Assembly: GCF_043641665.1 (NCBI RefSeq)
Contig: NC_092186.1
Location: 25,453,501 to 25,517,500, forward strand
DNA from: Enoplosus armatus
Lineage: Eukaryota > Chordata > Actinopteri > Centrarchiformes > Enoplosidae
Length of the DNA: 64,000 nucleotides
Direction of reading: 5' to 3'
Of this stretch, positions 46,954 to 57,464 are shown in pieces. The translations under genes were made by a program, and so were the position numbers. The notes beneath the pieces are model-generated. The model ran no database searches and had not been told where the DNA came from. It saw only the letters and a list, made by a program, of their open reading frames with translations. The first letter of the stretch is position 1, and each line of letters starts with the position of its first letter.

Positions 46954-48571
46954 CTAGTTGTTTTTTTTTGGCCCAGATCCCAATCCCAGAGTCCTTTTAA
47001 CAATGAGTACATATTTTCATATATACACCTAGATGCTGGTTAAATATGTACATTGAAATAACATCTGTACCCGTGTAAATTTCATCATTGGCGGGATTTG
47101 AATGTTCGAAAGTTAAACAGGAGAATGTGCCTCCTGAAACTGACGCGGTCAGCCAGAGAGAAGAGGTGTCACTCTGTTGAAATAGCTGGAACCACAGAAA
47201 CACTTGTTGTACAGCGGCGTTGCAGAGCGGCGCTTCTTCTCTCACTCAAGACCTTTGGCTCGCAGTGAGTACTTCAATCAGACGGCAACAGACGAAGTGA
47301 AATACTGGCCAAGCTGCCGACGGAAATTAACGGTAATTAGTGACGTCAGACACGACCTGCCGCCGCCGTTTGTCATTCCGACTGCAGAGAGGTTAAAAAG
47401 GGGAGAAGCTGCTTTTGTACAGCTCTTTGCAAATGAGAAAGAGATAACATAACTGCGTCGGAGTGCAGCTAATCTTGTGTATTTTGCCAGGCTGAGAGAG
47501 ACAAAACACTGATCGGCTCGGGACGTCTCTCCTTGAGTTTGGTTTCTTTACATTTTAGAGCACAAAATAATCGACCAGGTTTGCTGTCCCTGGAGTTTGC
47601 CTGGACCCTCATGTTGCGCTTTTGAGATAAAAAAAGAAAAAAAAAAACTTGTTCAAACACACTAAACTGTAATTATACTGTAGGAGTAATGTGACGGTTT
47701 CCCTGTTCGGGTGGATTTTCCAATTTCATTAGTGTTGCAGGAGATTGCGTTATCATTTCAGTTGATTCCGCCTGGCGGCCAAGCCACTGCTGCTACGTGA
47801 GTGGGAGTGGGAGCTCGCTGCTTGAGTTTCATTGACCCACGTTGTTTTGTGCCCAGTAAGTGCCTCTCTTTACTCTTTCTCTTCTTGCCCTCGTTCCTGC
47901 TCCTTCTGCAGGGTGCGGAAAGGGACGCAGTACGTGTGATGAAATGACTGAAATTTAACGGCAAATCACCAGAGTGCGGGCTGGGGGGATTACACGTTGG
48001 ATTACATGCTGAAAATATAGCCTTCCCAACTGTGCTTTTGTAACAGCACGAGCGTTCTGCATTTGTTTCTAAGCTGACTGTTGTTTGAATAATGCTGTTT
48101 AATCCACAGAAGCTCCTGAAGAAAGAAAGACGAGACAGAAAGAAATCCTCATTTTAGTGTTAATTAGCGACAATTATTATACAGATGGAATCCTTCAGGC
48201 GCGTTTGTAATTAAAAGACAATATAACACACACACACACACACACATATTCACTAAAACACACACACACAGCAATCTGCCAGAGTTACACAGTCCTCTAT
48301 AACTAAACAAACAGGCTGCAGGAGTTCTCTGGAGTGGAGCTTTTATATTCACTCTGATTGCGGCTTTTTTTTTCTCCAGAAAATGGTGCCCACAGCGCCT
48401 AAATCTGAAACCTCTGTCTCGATACAAAGAGATGAGAGGCGGAGGTACTGCAGGACACGAAAGGGAAAAACAACAGGAAGGCAGTTATTGTAGCTGATGA
48501 TGCTGCTGATATGACCCACTTATCAACACAGCTCATGGAGGCAATGAAGGTACTTAAGATACCTTCCCTCG

Positions 48572-48660
48572 TAATAATAAACTTTATTTATATAGCACCT
48601 TTCAATGCACGGCCACAAAGGGCTTTACAATAAACACAAAACATGTTAAGGCGCAAAGAG
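48572..48660 (+). repeat. Teleost retroposon-like repeat (TTTATTTATATAGCACC)
   Basis: AATAAACTTTATTTATATAG and CACCTTTCAA precede CACAAAGGGCTTTACAATAA, a motif pair seen at one end of many fish repeats. It is short and not classified further. Confidence 0.5.
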
Positions 48661-48877
48661 AAAAACACAAAGCAAAAGCCATAAAATGAACGCTATTCTA
48701 AAGCATGAATGACAGTCAAATGAACTAAAATGCTCACTTGCAGGAGGCGGCGAGGCAAAGAAAGTAGTTGGGATGCTGAAGGCAGTGTTGAATTTAGCAG
48801 CAGAGGATGAGTTGAAAAGTTCTAGATCTAGTATCGGGGACTGGGGTCTTAGTAACAGAAGGCAACACCACACATAC

Positions 48878-49284
48878 TCCCGCCATGTTAGCGGATGGGA
48901 CATGTGCCAAACTAAAAAAAAATCTAAATACACATCAAGTACATTTGGTTTCTGTCATTTCAGGTAGTTCTCATCAAGTGTTGATTTTTCTGATACGTTT
49001 GGTTTTAATGAGTTATTTGATGCTATAAAAAAGGGGGTGAAACATCACGATTGACAGCTGAGTGACTGCGGTGTGTTCACGATTGGATCGGGCGGGTGTA
49101 TGGGCGCGACCTCGATACCGCGGTTCCACCCCCCCCCCCCCCCATTCACCACTGAGCAGACTCTGGCTCCGAATGACGTCACCGGCACGTGATGGGAGTG
49201 TCCGTATCCAGGAGAGTTTGGCTTTATCTTTGTAGAGTGGGAGGAAGTGGAGACACGTCGGCCATCTTTATACACAGTCTATGC
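48878..49284 (-). mobile_element. MITE copy, reverse orientation to 6655-6975
   Basis: CGCCATGTTAGCGGATGG, TGATACGTTTGGTTTTAATG, TTTGATGCTATAAAAAAG, GTGAAACATCACGATTGACA, GGGCGGGTGTATGGGCG and CCATCTTTATACACAGTCTA match the reverse of the 6655-6975 and 58484-58826 copies block by block. A poly(C) run (49130-49143) interrupts it. The left end is lost. Confidence 0.7.
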
Positions 49285-52113
49285 TTTAAACACATAGGTT
49301 AGAGGGAGATGTTAAAGCAATGGCTGGATTGTGACCAAATAAAAGCGCCTGGCCATTGGCCTGTAATCACCACAGTGACTGAGAATGTGTCACGCGGTCT
49401 CAATCACCACCCCACGTTACAACTGTTAGTCAACCATAACACGTGATCACACGTGGCCTTAGTGGCATTTCTCCCCAATATCCTCATTTCCAGCCTACAT
49501 ATGATTAGCGACAGCACCATGTAGCACCGGCGTGAGCCGTTGTTTTCCTGCAGAGAATCTCCGAACATCGCAGCAGGGCTACCTAGAGCATTCGGCGCTG
49601 GCAGGATTGCGCCCCGAGCCTCTGCATTTCAAGTTCAATTAGATTCAACGGTGACCTCGTTTGTGGGTAACCTTTTCAAATTCACCACCAATGAGGCGAC
49701 AGCAGTCCGTGACACAACCAGAAAGCAACCCAGCACAGACAACAAGCTCAAGTCCTCGCTTCCTTAGCGAGATGATATTCGTGCACCCAATCCCTTCTTG
49801 ATCCTCAGGTCCTTCCCTGTCCAAAGAGGATAGCAGCTAGTGCCTTTTGTGTTACACTGAAACACACAACTCTCCCCCCCGAAATAGCCTCGTTCTTTTC
49901 TCCCAGCTGCTTTACTGCAACTTTGTGTGCATTGGTTGCACCCCTCTTATCCCTGATCATGTGTGGTCAGACATCGAATCAGCTAAATATCTAGATAGAA
50001 ACCATGGTACCATGAATCGTCTAGTAGCCAAGTGGTAAAGACACCTACTATATAACCTTAACATCCCCAGTAGCCTTTGTTGCCCACCCCCCTCCATGCC
50101 ATTTCATGCCTGTATCTCTGCCATCATTACCAAATGAAGGCCAAAACATCATCCTTAAAAGAAAAAACTGGCACCACCGCCATAGCTAAATCATCATCTT
50201 CCTCCCGTATAATTAGCTGTATAACTTTAATTTCACTTGTGTTGTCTTTGGTTTTGGATTTCACTAATGGTGTATTTCCATCTCCTTCACTGTAACTCAC
50301 TTCGGTGGGGACGAGCTGACCTCCAGTCGCTGAGCGTATACGCTGCCATTTGCACGCAGCACTTTATTTGACAGCCTTTGAGAAATCGCCAAATTTGCAT
50401 TCGTTTAGAGCATGCAGCAGCGAAGAGTTCTGAGAGCTGGCTCAGGGACAGTCCGGCAGAGAAATGCTCATAAATAGTGATGATAAATCACATCTGTGTG
50501 TGTAAATGAGCCGGACTGAGACACCTGGGCTCATTTCCAAACAGCAGGTTTCACCTTTTCAGCAGCGTGGGTTTCTAGAAGACATGTTGAGAGAAAAGCG
50601 GCAAAAACATTAGATTTTCTGAATCGTACATAAATGTTCCCGGAGCACATTGCTAGGCATGTTGCACAAGCATCTTCTTCCCTTTCTAGCGTCCTCCATA
50701 ACGCCCTCCAAGGGCTTACTACATTACAAAGTCCATCCATTACCTCTCCATTAGGAGTTAAAGTGGGAGGAACATGTGGCCTCGTTGTCTGGTGGGATCA
50801 ATAAGGGTGTTTTATAGCCTGTGCAGTGCGTCATTATCGATCCTGAGATCACTCCGTGACCTTGACATACAGTCGGCCCACCCCGAATGACCTTGGCGGA
50901 CAGGCAAGAACATTGAACAAAAACTTAAAGCATGTAAATAAAGTGACTTTTGTATCACAGTAACAAACGGGCAAAGAAAGGGGTATTTAGATACATCTCA
51001 TACTGTCCTCTCAAGGAGCTCTGTAACCTAAACCTGTATGAAATCCTCCTGTGAAAACAAGGCGCGGCCGTCGGCTATTTGGCGTCCGATAAGCCTCCGG
51101 ATGCATTATTCCAACTGGGCCTCTGGGTTCGTGTTTGATCTCACCTCCCGCACCGACGCAAGTCCCTTCTTCTAGTACTGCATTGAAAAGGCCTGTAACA
51201 ACAGGGCTGTTGTTAGTCGCGGCATGGCCAAGAGTTTTGTGTTATTATAAAACACAGTCTCGAATGCGCTCGGACAAGACGGCAGAACAGGTCTGACCGT
51301 TGGGGAACGCGCAAGCAACTGTATGATTACGTTTATTGAAGATCTTCTGCGGTTTCGCGTTGCACCTCTCTGCTGTTGTAATTGATTTCCAATCCTATGA
51401 ATAAGTGCCCGCATGCTGTACAGTAAATGTATATCTTTCTCTCATCATATCTCCCCCTCCCTCTCTCTCTCTCTCTCAATATCACCTTTCCCTCTGTATC
51501 ACGTTGATTCATAATATTGGGTGGCATTTCCTCTGGCCTCTGGCTAACGTGAGTAAGTGAAATGCTTGTGTGTGTGTGTGTGTGCAAAGTGAAGTCAAGG
51601 TTACCCGCTCCACCCCGTTCCAAATGGCGATATATTCTTTCTCCTTGTCCCCTTGTCTTGGACTTGTCCTCTCGTAGAAGACACGAGTCAGCAGCATTTT
51701 TATGACTAAGCAGAAGCAGCGCGACAATCTGTAGAGTCAAAATGATCTGAAATCTGATACTTCTGTGTCTCACCAAATGCCTTCCGAGAAACGTTTCTCT
51801 CCAAGAGGTAAGATCTTCTGTCTTAAGCGGCTTGACAACCACCCGAGTTCCCCCTTTTCTGTTTTTTTGCCGTCTCCGATTCCTGCATTTTGGTCCATTC
51901 CGGCTTCATTTTCATTAGCTTTATTGCTGTTGTATGTGCATGTGTCGTTGCAGAATGTTGTGTTTGTATATTGATCCGTGATCAGTACATACAGTGTTAC
52001 CGCACTGCCGTCTGGCCCTCGTGTGTTGCATTCTCACGAGCTACCTTCGCTGCTGTGATGATGCAACATCAGTTTGTTTTCTGCAAAGCTGCAGAGGAAC
52101 GCGACGGGGTCAC

Positions 52114-52381
52114 TTAAAGGAATACTCCACCCAAAACTGTACCCTTTGAGTGTCAAATACTCACTCGTAGATTTGCTTCTTTGTGGCGGACAGTAGCTGT
52201 AGTCCGCTTGGATTCACAGCAGCTTACGATGGATTCCAATTAAGACCCAAAGTGACAGCAACAAAGAAACCATTCGAACCATTTCTGCAGTGTCGTTCTA
52301 AAACGTCTGTTCCAAACAGTCATCGCTCTGCTAAAAACTTCGATCTAACTATCAAGCATTTCCAGTGGAGTGTCCCTTTAA
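52114..52381 (+). mobile_element. TTAA-flanked MITE just upstream of the C1orf226-like exon
   Basis: It begins TTAAAGGAATACTCCACCC and ends CCAGTGGAGTGTCCCTTTAA, with TTAA at 52114-52117 and 52378-52381 and inverted ends TTAAAGGRAYACTCCAC. It is 268 bases long, noncoding, and ends 180 bases before the acceptor of the exon at 52562. A related end is at 29662. Confidence 0.7.
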
Positions 52382-52561
52382 CTTCCCCCTCACAAAGTGA
52401 GTTTGTGAATCTCATTCTCGAAGCCAACATCCCATTTGTCTAAAGTCTAAAGCCTGAAGGGTCTGCAGCTAAAAGAAGACCCGTCCACATCTTCTGTTAA
52501 ATCCTGTCTCATCTTTCTCTCTTTCTCCTGTCTCTCTCTCTCTCTCTCTTTTTGTCCCCAG

Positions 52562-52758
52562 TTGATCAAAGTATGTTTGAGAACTCCATTGCCCAGCAGC
52601 AGAGTCCTCAGACCTCCAGGCCCGGCCATCCCTCGGCCCGACGCTCCACAGCATCGGCTAATCCTAACCTGGGGTCCAGCTCCGTCGACTCTCCGTCCTC
52701 CGGAGGCCAACAGAGGCTGAAGAATGCCATCAACCTGGGCAAGGCTGTCGGCGCAAAG
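52562..52758 (+). CDS. C1orf226: C1orf226-like first recognised coding exon; also fits as a nos1ap alternative exon
   Basis: The acceptor GTCCCCAG ends at 52561 after a (CT)n tract, and the donor AAG|GTTAGC follows 52758. The ATG at 52573 begins MFENSIAQQQSPQTSRPGHP. The exon continues with Ser/Pro-rich sequence and ends LKNAINLGKAVGAK. Because a strong acceptor precedes the ATG by 11 bases, this exon is internal: it is spliced either to a noncoding 5' exon that I cannot identify, or to an upstream nos1ap exon. In the second case it is read in phase 1 as (A)TT-GAT-CAA-AGT-ATG, giving I-D-Q-S-M-F-E-N with no stop. The 11 bases before ATG remain open in that frame. Confidence 0.88.
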
Positions 52759-52971
52759 GTTAGCACGGCACAAGCATTACGTTCCGCAGGTCCACTCGTC
52801 ATGTGTTCCTTTAACTCTCGATGTGTGCGTTACACAAACATACATTTCATTACTTTATTGTCAGTGGAGTTTGGATTAGACTCGAAAGTTACCTGTCTTT
52901 CTTTTTGTCTTTCTGTCTTTCCTCTTTCTTCCTTTTTCTTCTTTTCTTTCTTTCTTTCGTTCTTCTTTCAG
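52759..52971 (+). other. Short intron (213 bases)
   Basis: It starts GTTAGC and ends in a long pyrimidine tract (TTTCTTTCTTTCGTTCTTCT) plus TTTCAG. Phase 0 on both sides. Reading through the intron keeps an ORF open for part of it, but the conserved join GAK|VND shows that it is removed. Confidence 0.9.
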
Positions 52972-53096
52972 GTCAATGACTTGTTAAGAAGAAAGGAGCC
53001 CAGCCACCTCGGGGACATTGGGGTCACTGAGGTCAACAAGAACGTTGGTGCCGTGTGGAGCTGTATGGACCAGCTCAACCAGACCACTGCAAACAG
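52972..53096 (+). CDS. C1orf226: C1orf226-like second coding exon
   Basis: The acceptor TTTCAG ends at 52971 and the donor AACAG|GTACAC follows 53096. It has 41 codons plus two bases (exit phase 2) and encodes VNDLLRRKEPSHLGDIGVTE followed by VNKNVGAVWSCMDQLNQTTAN. The first half, basic LLRRKEP then GDIGVTEVNK, is the most conserved block of the family as I remember it. The donor lies directly at the start of a 113-base (CA)n microsatellite, so only GTA of the donor is outside the repeat. Confidence 0.92.
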
Positions 53097-53098
<2 letters not shown>

Positions 53099-53136
<38 letters not shown>

Positions 53137-53173
53137 ACACACACACACACACACACAGACACACACACACACA

Positions 53174-53211
<38 letters not shown>
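53099..53211. repeat. (CA)n microsatellite abutting a splice donor
   Basis: About 113 bases of AC with four GAC interruptions (ACAGAC), starting at the third base of the intron. Confidence 0.95.
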
Positions 53212-53224
53212 TTTCCTTTGTATT

Positions 53225-53830
53225 TCAGAATCAGAATCAGAATCAGAAACTGTTTATTGCCAAGTAACATACATTACAAGGAATTTGCTGTGGTCTGAAG
53301 GTGCTATTGTTTTGATAACAAATAAGTAGAATATAAAAGCTAAAATAAGAATAAGAATAAAAATAAAAATAAAAAATAAGATAAGATAAATAGTAACAGT
53401 GCTGTGACCAGAATAAAGTAAAGTGTCCAGATAAAGTGTCCAGTAGGGGGTGGGTGCGTTAATGTAACGCAGTGGGGACAGGGGTGATGTACGTTAATAT
53501 AACGTATAGCTTGTGTTTGTGTTCTGGGGGGGGGGGGTCAGTGAGAGTTTGTCAGGTTGACTGCAGAGGGGAAGAAACTGTTTTTGTGGCGGGAGGTTTT
53601 GGTCCTGATGGACCGCAGCCTCCTGCCAGAGGGGAGGGGGGTCGAACAGATGGTGTCCGGGGTGGGAGGGGTTGGCAGCGATCTTCCCTGCTCTCCTCAG
53701 GGTCCTGGAGGAGTACAGGTCCTGAAGAGATGGAAGGTTGCAGCCGATCACCCTCTCTGCAGAGCGGATGATACGCTGCAGTCTGCGTCTGTCCTTGGTG
53801 GAGGCAGCAGCGTTGTTGACCTCTCTGATT
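53225..53830 (-). pseudogene. LINE (non-LTR retrotransposon) 3' remnant
   Basis: On the - strand it reads RIIRSAERVIGCNLPSLQDL, YSSRTLRRAGKIAANPSHPG, HHLFDPPPLWQEAAVHQDQN and LPPQKQFLPLCSQPDKLS across frames. This matches the end of fish LINE ORF2 proteins (DPSHPGHHLFELLPSGRRYR, RNSFFPQAV..LLN). The 3' end on that strand finishes in TTCTGATTCTGATTCTGA, a short terminal repeat typical of these elements (+ strand 53226-53245). Frameshifts make it nonfunctional. Confidence 0.75.
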
Positions 53831-54203
53831 AAACAAGTCCTTTTTTTGTGTTTTTGTACTCAAAACTATGTATTTTTTTTAGGATGAACACGTGAAAATC
53901 GCAAAACTTTCCAAGGCCTCACATTCAAATGTAATGATAAAACTACTGAACTCTTATTGTAGGTTAAAAAGAAAATATTGCAAACGGTGTCTGTCCCTGG
54001 GTCAGAACAGGTGAATTCCTTGATTCCTGTGAAATGTGGTTTTTAAATGAATAATGACACATCAAAGGTGCCTGTGAGACGTCTGAAATTGAATATGACA
54101 GAACTTTTCAGCTTCTTCACAGTCAAAATGGAAATGCCTTTTAATTGTGTGCGGGCATACACACACACACACACCCAGATAAACACACTTGTACATTCTA
54201 GGT

Positions 54204-54245
<42 letters not shown>

Positions 54246-55252
54246 TGTCTGTATTTGGGGAATTTGTTGCGGACGCATTGATCTGTTGTCTCTTCAACTG
54301 AAGATCAGTCAAGCAGAAGTCGTTTTTCAGCAGCTCTGCTCCCATTTGTTTCCATTTACTGGACTGTGAACTGATTCAGTTTAATCTACCGGTGATGATC
54401 TGTGAAGATTTTGTCAGACCACCGACTGATCCGGATTTAAATTTCTTTTTTTTTACATAATCACTGAGTAACACAACATTGTTGCCCACAACATGCAGGA
54501 GCGTTGTTTTCTTCGGTGAAAGGAGCATGACCTTATTGGTCATTTGTCTTTTTGTTTATTCCAGTATTTGGATTGTTAGGGGGGCTTTCACATCGGGGAC
54601 CCAGGCCCCAGATCAGGCACGGTACGAACCAATCGTACCTAATGTGGAAAAAGACCAAAATGACAGCATCTATAGGCTGGGGGGTGTACAGATTAACCAA
54701 TGCGTATCGTTATAACCGATCCGGCCACATCGATACAGAACCACAGATCATGCAGCAGCCTTTTCTTGTCACCATGGGATGTAGTTGCCATGGTAACTTT
54801 CTGTCATTGTAGGCGACAGCTTGAGGAAATGAGTGTGTGTTTTAGAAACACTTTTAGTGCAGAATGAGGAGCGGCAGAGTGATCACCAGGAGTGAAAGTG
54901 GATTGAAGTTCTCGCTGGTCCTCTCCACCGCCTTCCTCCACTCACACCTGCTCCGTCGCCCCCACAGTGGCACGCTCTGATTGGTGGACATCCTGCCGGA
55001 TTTGATGCCATTTCACATCAAAAAAATTATTGACATGTTTTGACCTGAGTTCACGAGTTTGTGACTGAGATTTTACTTCTTAATTACTTCTATTGTCGAC
55101 GATTTTCTTGTTAGAAATGTAGAAAAGAAATGATTGTACATTTTTAAAAACAGGCGACACACTTTCTCAGTTTGACTCATTGACTAATTGTCTCCCGCTT
55201 TCCCCTCCTTTTCTCCATCGCCCTCCACCTCCCCTTTTCTCCTCTCTTCCAG

Positions 55253-55910
55253 TCACATCTCCGCCTTCGACTCCTTCCCTCGGCTGGACCCGCCGCCCCC
55301 GTCGGGGAAGAAGCGCCTCCCTCGGGCGTTGAAGACCACCCAGGACATGATGATCTCCTCTGACCCCGTGGTCTCCTCTCCGGACGCCGCCGACTCTTCC
55401 TCCTTCCCCTCTTCCCCTGACAAGACGCCCCTCATCGCCAAAGAGGAGCCGGGGAACAGCGAGGGGCAGCAGCGGGGCGAGAAGGAGGAAGAGGGGTCCG
55501 AGCAGGTCACGGTGCCGCCGGGCCCAGCAGGGAATAAAGATGCTGACTGGGAGACGACAGGAAGCAACGGCAAAGTTGATGGAGTGATAGGTGGAGAAGA
55601 AGATGATGCGGAAAACGGGAGCACTGAAGGAGGCGTGGAGGAGCATCAGCCCCAGCTCCAGCTCTCTGTGCCAGACCTCATCAACAAAGATCCCCCCTTG
55701 CTGGAGCCCAGAGCTAAGCCCTGTGACGTCTGGCAGAAGGCGTCAGGGCCGGACTCCCGGCTGGCCTCCACCCCCTGCTCGGGGAAAACTCCCTGCCGCA
55801 TCAGCCTGGGCGAGGAGGTCCTGCTGGGGAACGGCGCCCCCTGCAGTAAAGGCACGGGAGTTGGCGCTGAAGACTCAGAGCACCACCCAGACCTGCTGTC
55901 GTTTGAGTAA
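55253..55910 (+). CDS. C1orf226: C1orf226-like terminal coding exon
   Basis: The acceptor CTCTTCCAG ends at 55252. The first T completes AGT (Ser), and 218 codons lead to TAA at 55908-55910. It encodes HISAFDSFPRLDPPPPSGKK, RLPRALKTTQDMMISSDPVV, a long Glu/Gly-rich, probably disordered stretch (about 55440-55640), LQLSVPDLINKDPPLLEPRA, CRISLGEEVLLGNG and the end DSEHHPDLLSFE. There is no signal peptide or membrane segment. The family's FPRLDPPPP, RALKTTQDM, LSVPDLI and C-terminal DLLSFE blocks are all present. LLSFE fits the clathrin-box pattern L-hydrophobic-x-hydrophobic-acidic (inference). GC content is higher than in the flanking introns. Confidence 0.93.
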
Positions 55911-57464
55911 CGAACAGAGCCGGGGGCCAGATGACAGTCCAGCATGCCTTCCGAAAGTTTGGAACTCTTTATCTCTTCATTTGGACTCGAGAGACGGCGG
56001 ATCAAATTATTCACTGCCACTTTTAAATGTAGGACTCGCTCTCCGCTCCAGGGTTCGCTTGAGGAAAAGGGAACCAGTGCTTCCAGGAACCAGGGTCAGG
56101 GGCCCGGATGTTTGTTGCTCTTTAACGTTTTCAGATGTGCGGATGAGTTTCAAAGGTCGTGATGACACAACCCAGCTTCCTCCTAATGATGTGAACACTA
56201 AGCTGACCAGCACTAGATGACGAGGAAGTAGGGAGGAGAGAAGAAGAAGTTGGTGAGGGCTCAGTGTGAAGAATTCAAATTTTAACATTTCACCTGTAGG
56301 ACGCAGAACCATTAAGGAATATGATTTTATCACAGTGTACTTGTGCTGTTTTAGCTTTTTACAACAGGTTTATAACATGTCGCGTCTGCTGTAGGAATGC
56401 AATAATACCACGATGATGTAATAATGAATGTAATTAATGTAATGAAATATCCCTTTAAATGAGCTGAAAATGTCAAAATCCTGTTAATGAATTACTGGCG
56501 AGCCTAAAAATAACTTTGTACTGATATGATTTTTTTTTCCTGTTTTTTTTTTACATCTTTTAAAGAACATTTGGGTCATGTTGTATATTATCAATATGAA
56601 GTTATTTTATAATCAAGCCGCTCATTTCAAGAACCCTTTTCTGACATTTAAAGGGACTTTTGTGTCATGATGGTCACACTGCAAGTCCGTATTATACAAA
56701 AGCTGCTATAATGAAACCAATTATAAACTGCCACTAATATGAGTTATATAGCGATATCATTTACATTCTGTATATTTAGATGAACTACGTTTTAGCAGAA
56801 TTTTTTTTCTCAGTATAATAGTATTTTTCGGCGTGGAAATGTTTTGACAACTGAACGAAGACTCTGGTGGAGACGAAGGAAGCAAGAGAGAGAGAGAGAG
56901 GCTGAACGGATGTGGACGTGTTAGAGATGGAAAGGTGTGTGTGTGTGTGGGGGGGGGTGGGGGGGGGGGGGGGGTCACTTTCAGTTCACAAAATGTCAAG
57001 CAGTCTGATCAGGACTGGAAGCCTTTTGACCCTTCATCCATATTAAAATCATTTCTGACCCCTTTTTTGGTCCTGTAGGAGTTTTAGAACGTGCCCCCCC
57101 CCCCCCTCTCCTACACTGGCCTTTGGCCCAGACTTGTGGCGCCTGAAAGTGACCTTTTTAAAACTCCCAGCAAGTAATAAATAGGCCGCTTCTTTGATAT
57201 AGTTTCTGGAAATATAGAAAGAAATCTGAAATCTATTTTGAATAGTAAAACATTGGATGAAAAGAATATATAAATAATCAATGTACAAAGTACTTATTTT
57301 AAACATGGCCAGGACATAAAATGCACGTGAAAAACAGGTAATTCAATAATTCTAAAAAGAATATATATCATAATCCCAAATGATGAACCTATGAACCCCA
57401 GATACTGTATTTTTTTGAGCATATGTGGGACCAGATTCAAGGCTTCCAGGCTTCTTTTAATAAA
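55911..57464 (+). other. Presumed 3' UTR of the C1orf226-like gene
   Basis: No coding sequence follows the TAA. AATAAA hexamers occur at 57176-57181 and 57459-57464; either could end the transcript. The region includes a G-rich tract (56949-56974), a C-run (57095-57107) and an 11-bp inverted pair CCCTTTAAATG / CATTTAAAGGG (56451-56461 and 56645-56655). The end point is an inference. Confidence 0.4.
56949..56974 (+). repeat. G-rich tract, G-quadruplex potential
   Basis: Runs of about 9 and 15 or more Gs separated by single Ts follow a GT repeat. If transcribed, the RNA strand carries the Gs. Confidence 0.8.

Larger units (their letters stand above)
31711..52561 (+). other. 20.9-kb interval between nos1ap terminal exon and C1orf226-like exons
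   Basis: No exon was recognised. The first few hundred bases are nos1ap 3' UTR. The rest is intergenic DNA, or an intron if the long nos1ap form is made. Named contents: microsatellites, hAT-like elements (37287-38520), decayed Tc1 (39293-39760), teleost repeat (40850-41100), MITE (43770-43998), GT/CA pair (44386-44657), hairpin (45878-45931), LINE remnant (46300-46953), repeats at 48572-49284 and a MITE at 52114-52381. A (TCTG)n run lies at 42511-42537. Nothing recognisable was seen at about 32700-35000, 35300-37200, 41200-43700 or 49400-52000. Confidence 0.75.
53097..55252 (+). other. C1orf226-like intron (2.2 kb)
   Basis: It begins with the CA microsatellite (53099-53211), then a LINE remnant on the - strand (53225-53830), a CA tract and a TG tract (about 54162-54174 and 54209-54243), and unique-looking sequence. 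It ends CTCTCTTCCAG. Confidence 0.88.
52562..55910 (+). other. C1orf226: C1orf226-like gene (span of three exons)
   Basis: Three exons (197, 125 and 658 coding bases, phases 1-0, 0-2, 2-stop) encode 322 residues from the ATG at 52573. Order and motifs match the C1orf226 protein family as I remember it: MFEN start, LGKAVGAKVNDLLRRKEP, GVTEVNK, FPRLDPPPP, RALKTTQDMMISS, LSVPDLINKD and the end HPDLLSFE. Human C1orf226 lies next to and downstream of NOS1AP in the same orientation, so synteny supports the call. The molecular function of the family is not established to my knowledge. Confidence 0.85.

Noticed and set aside
52552..53298. Single 248-residue frame across two C1orf226-like exons
   Set aside because: It reads through the 213-base intron and into the CA repeat (His-Thr runs). 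Conserved junction GAK|VND and good splice sites show two exons.
53472..53863. Several overlapping + and - strand frames of about 90-100 residues
   Set aside because: They all lie in the LINE 3' remnant; only the - strand reading resembles a known protein and it is frameshifted.
55167..55646. 159-residue open frame on the - strand
   Set aside because: Antisense shadow of the GC-rich C1orf226-like terminal exon.
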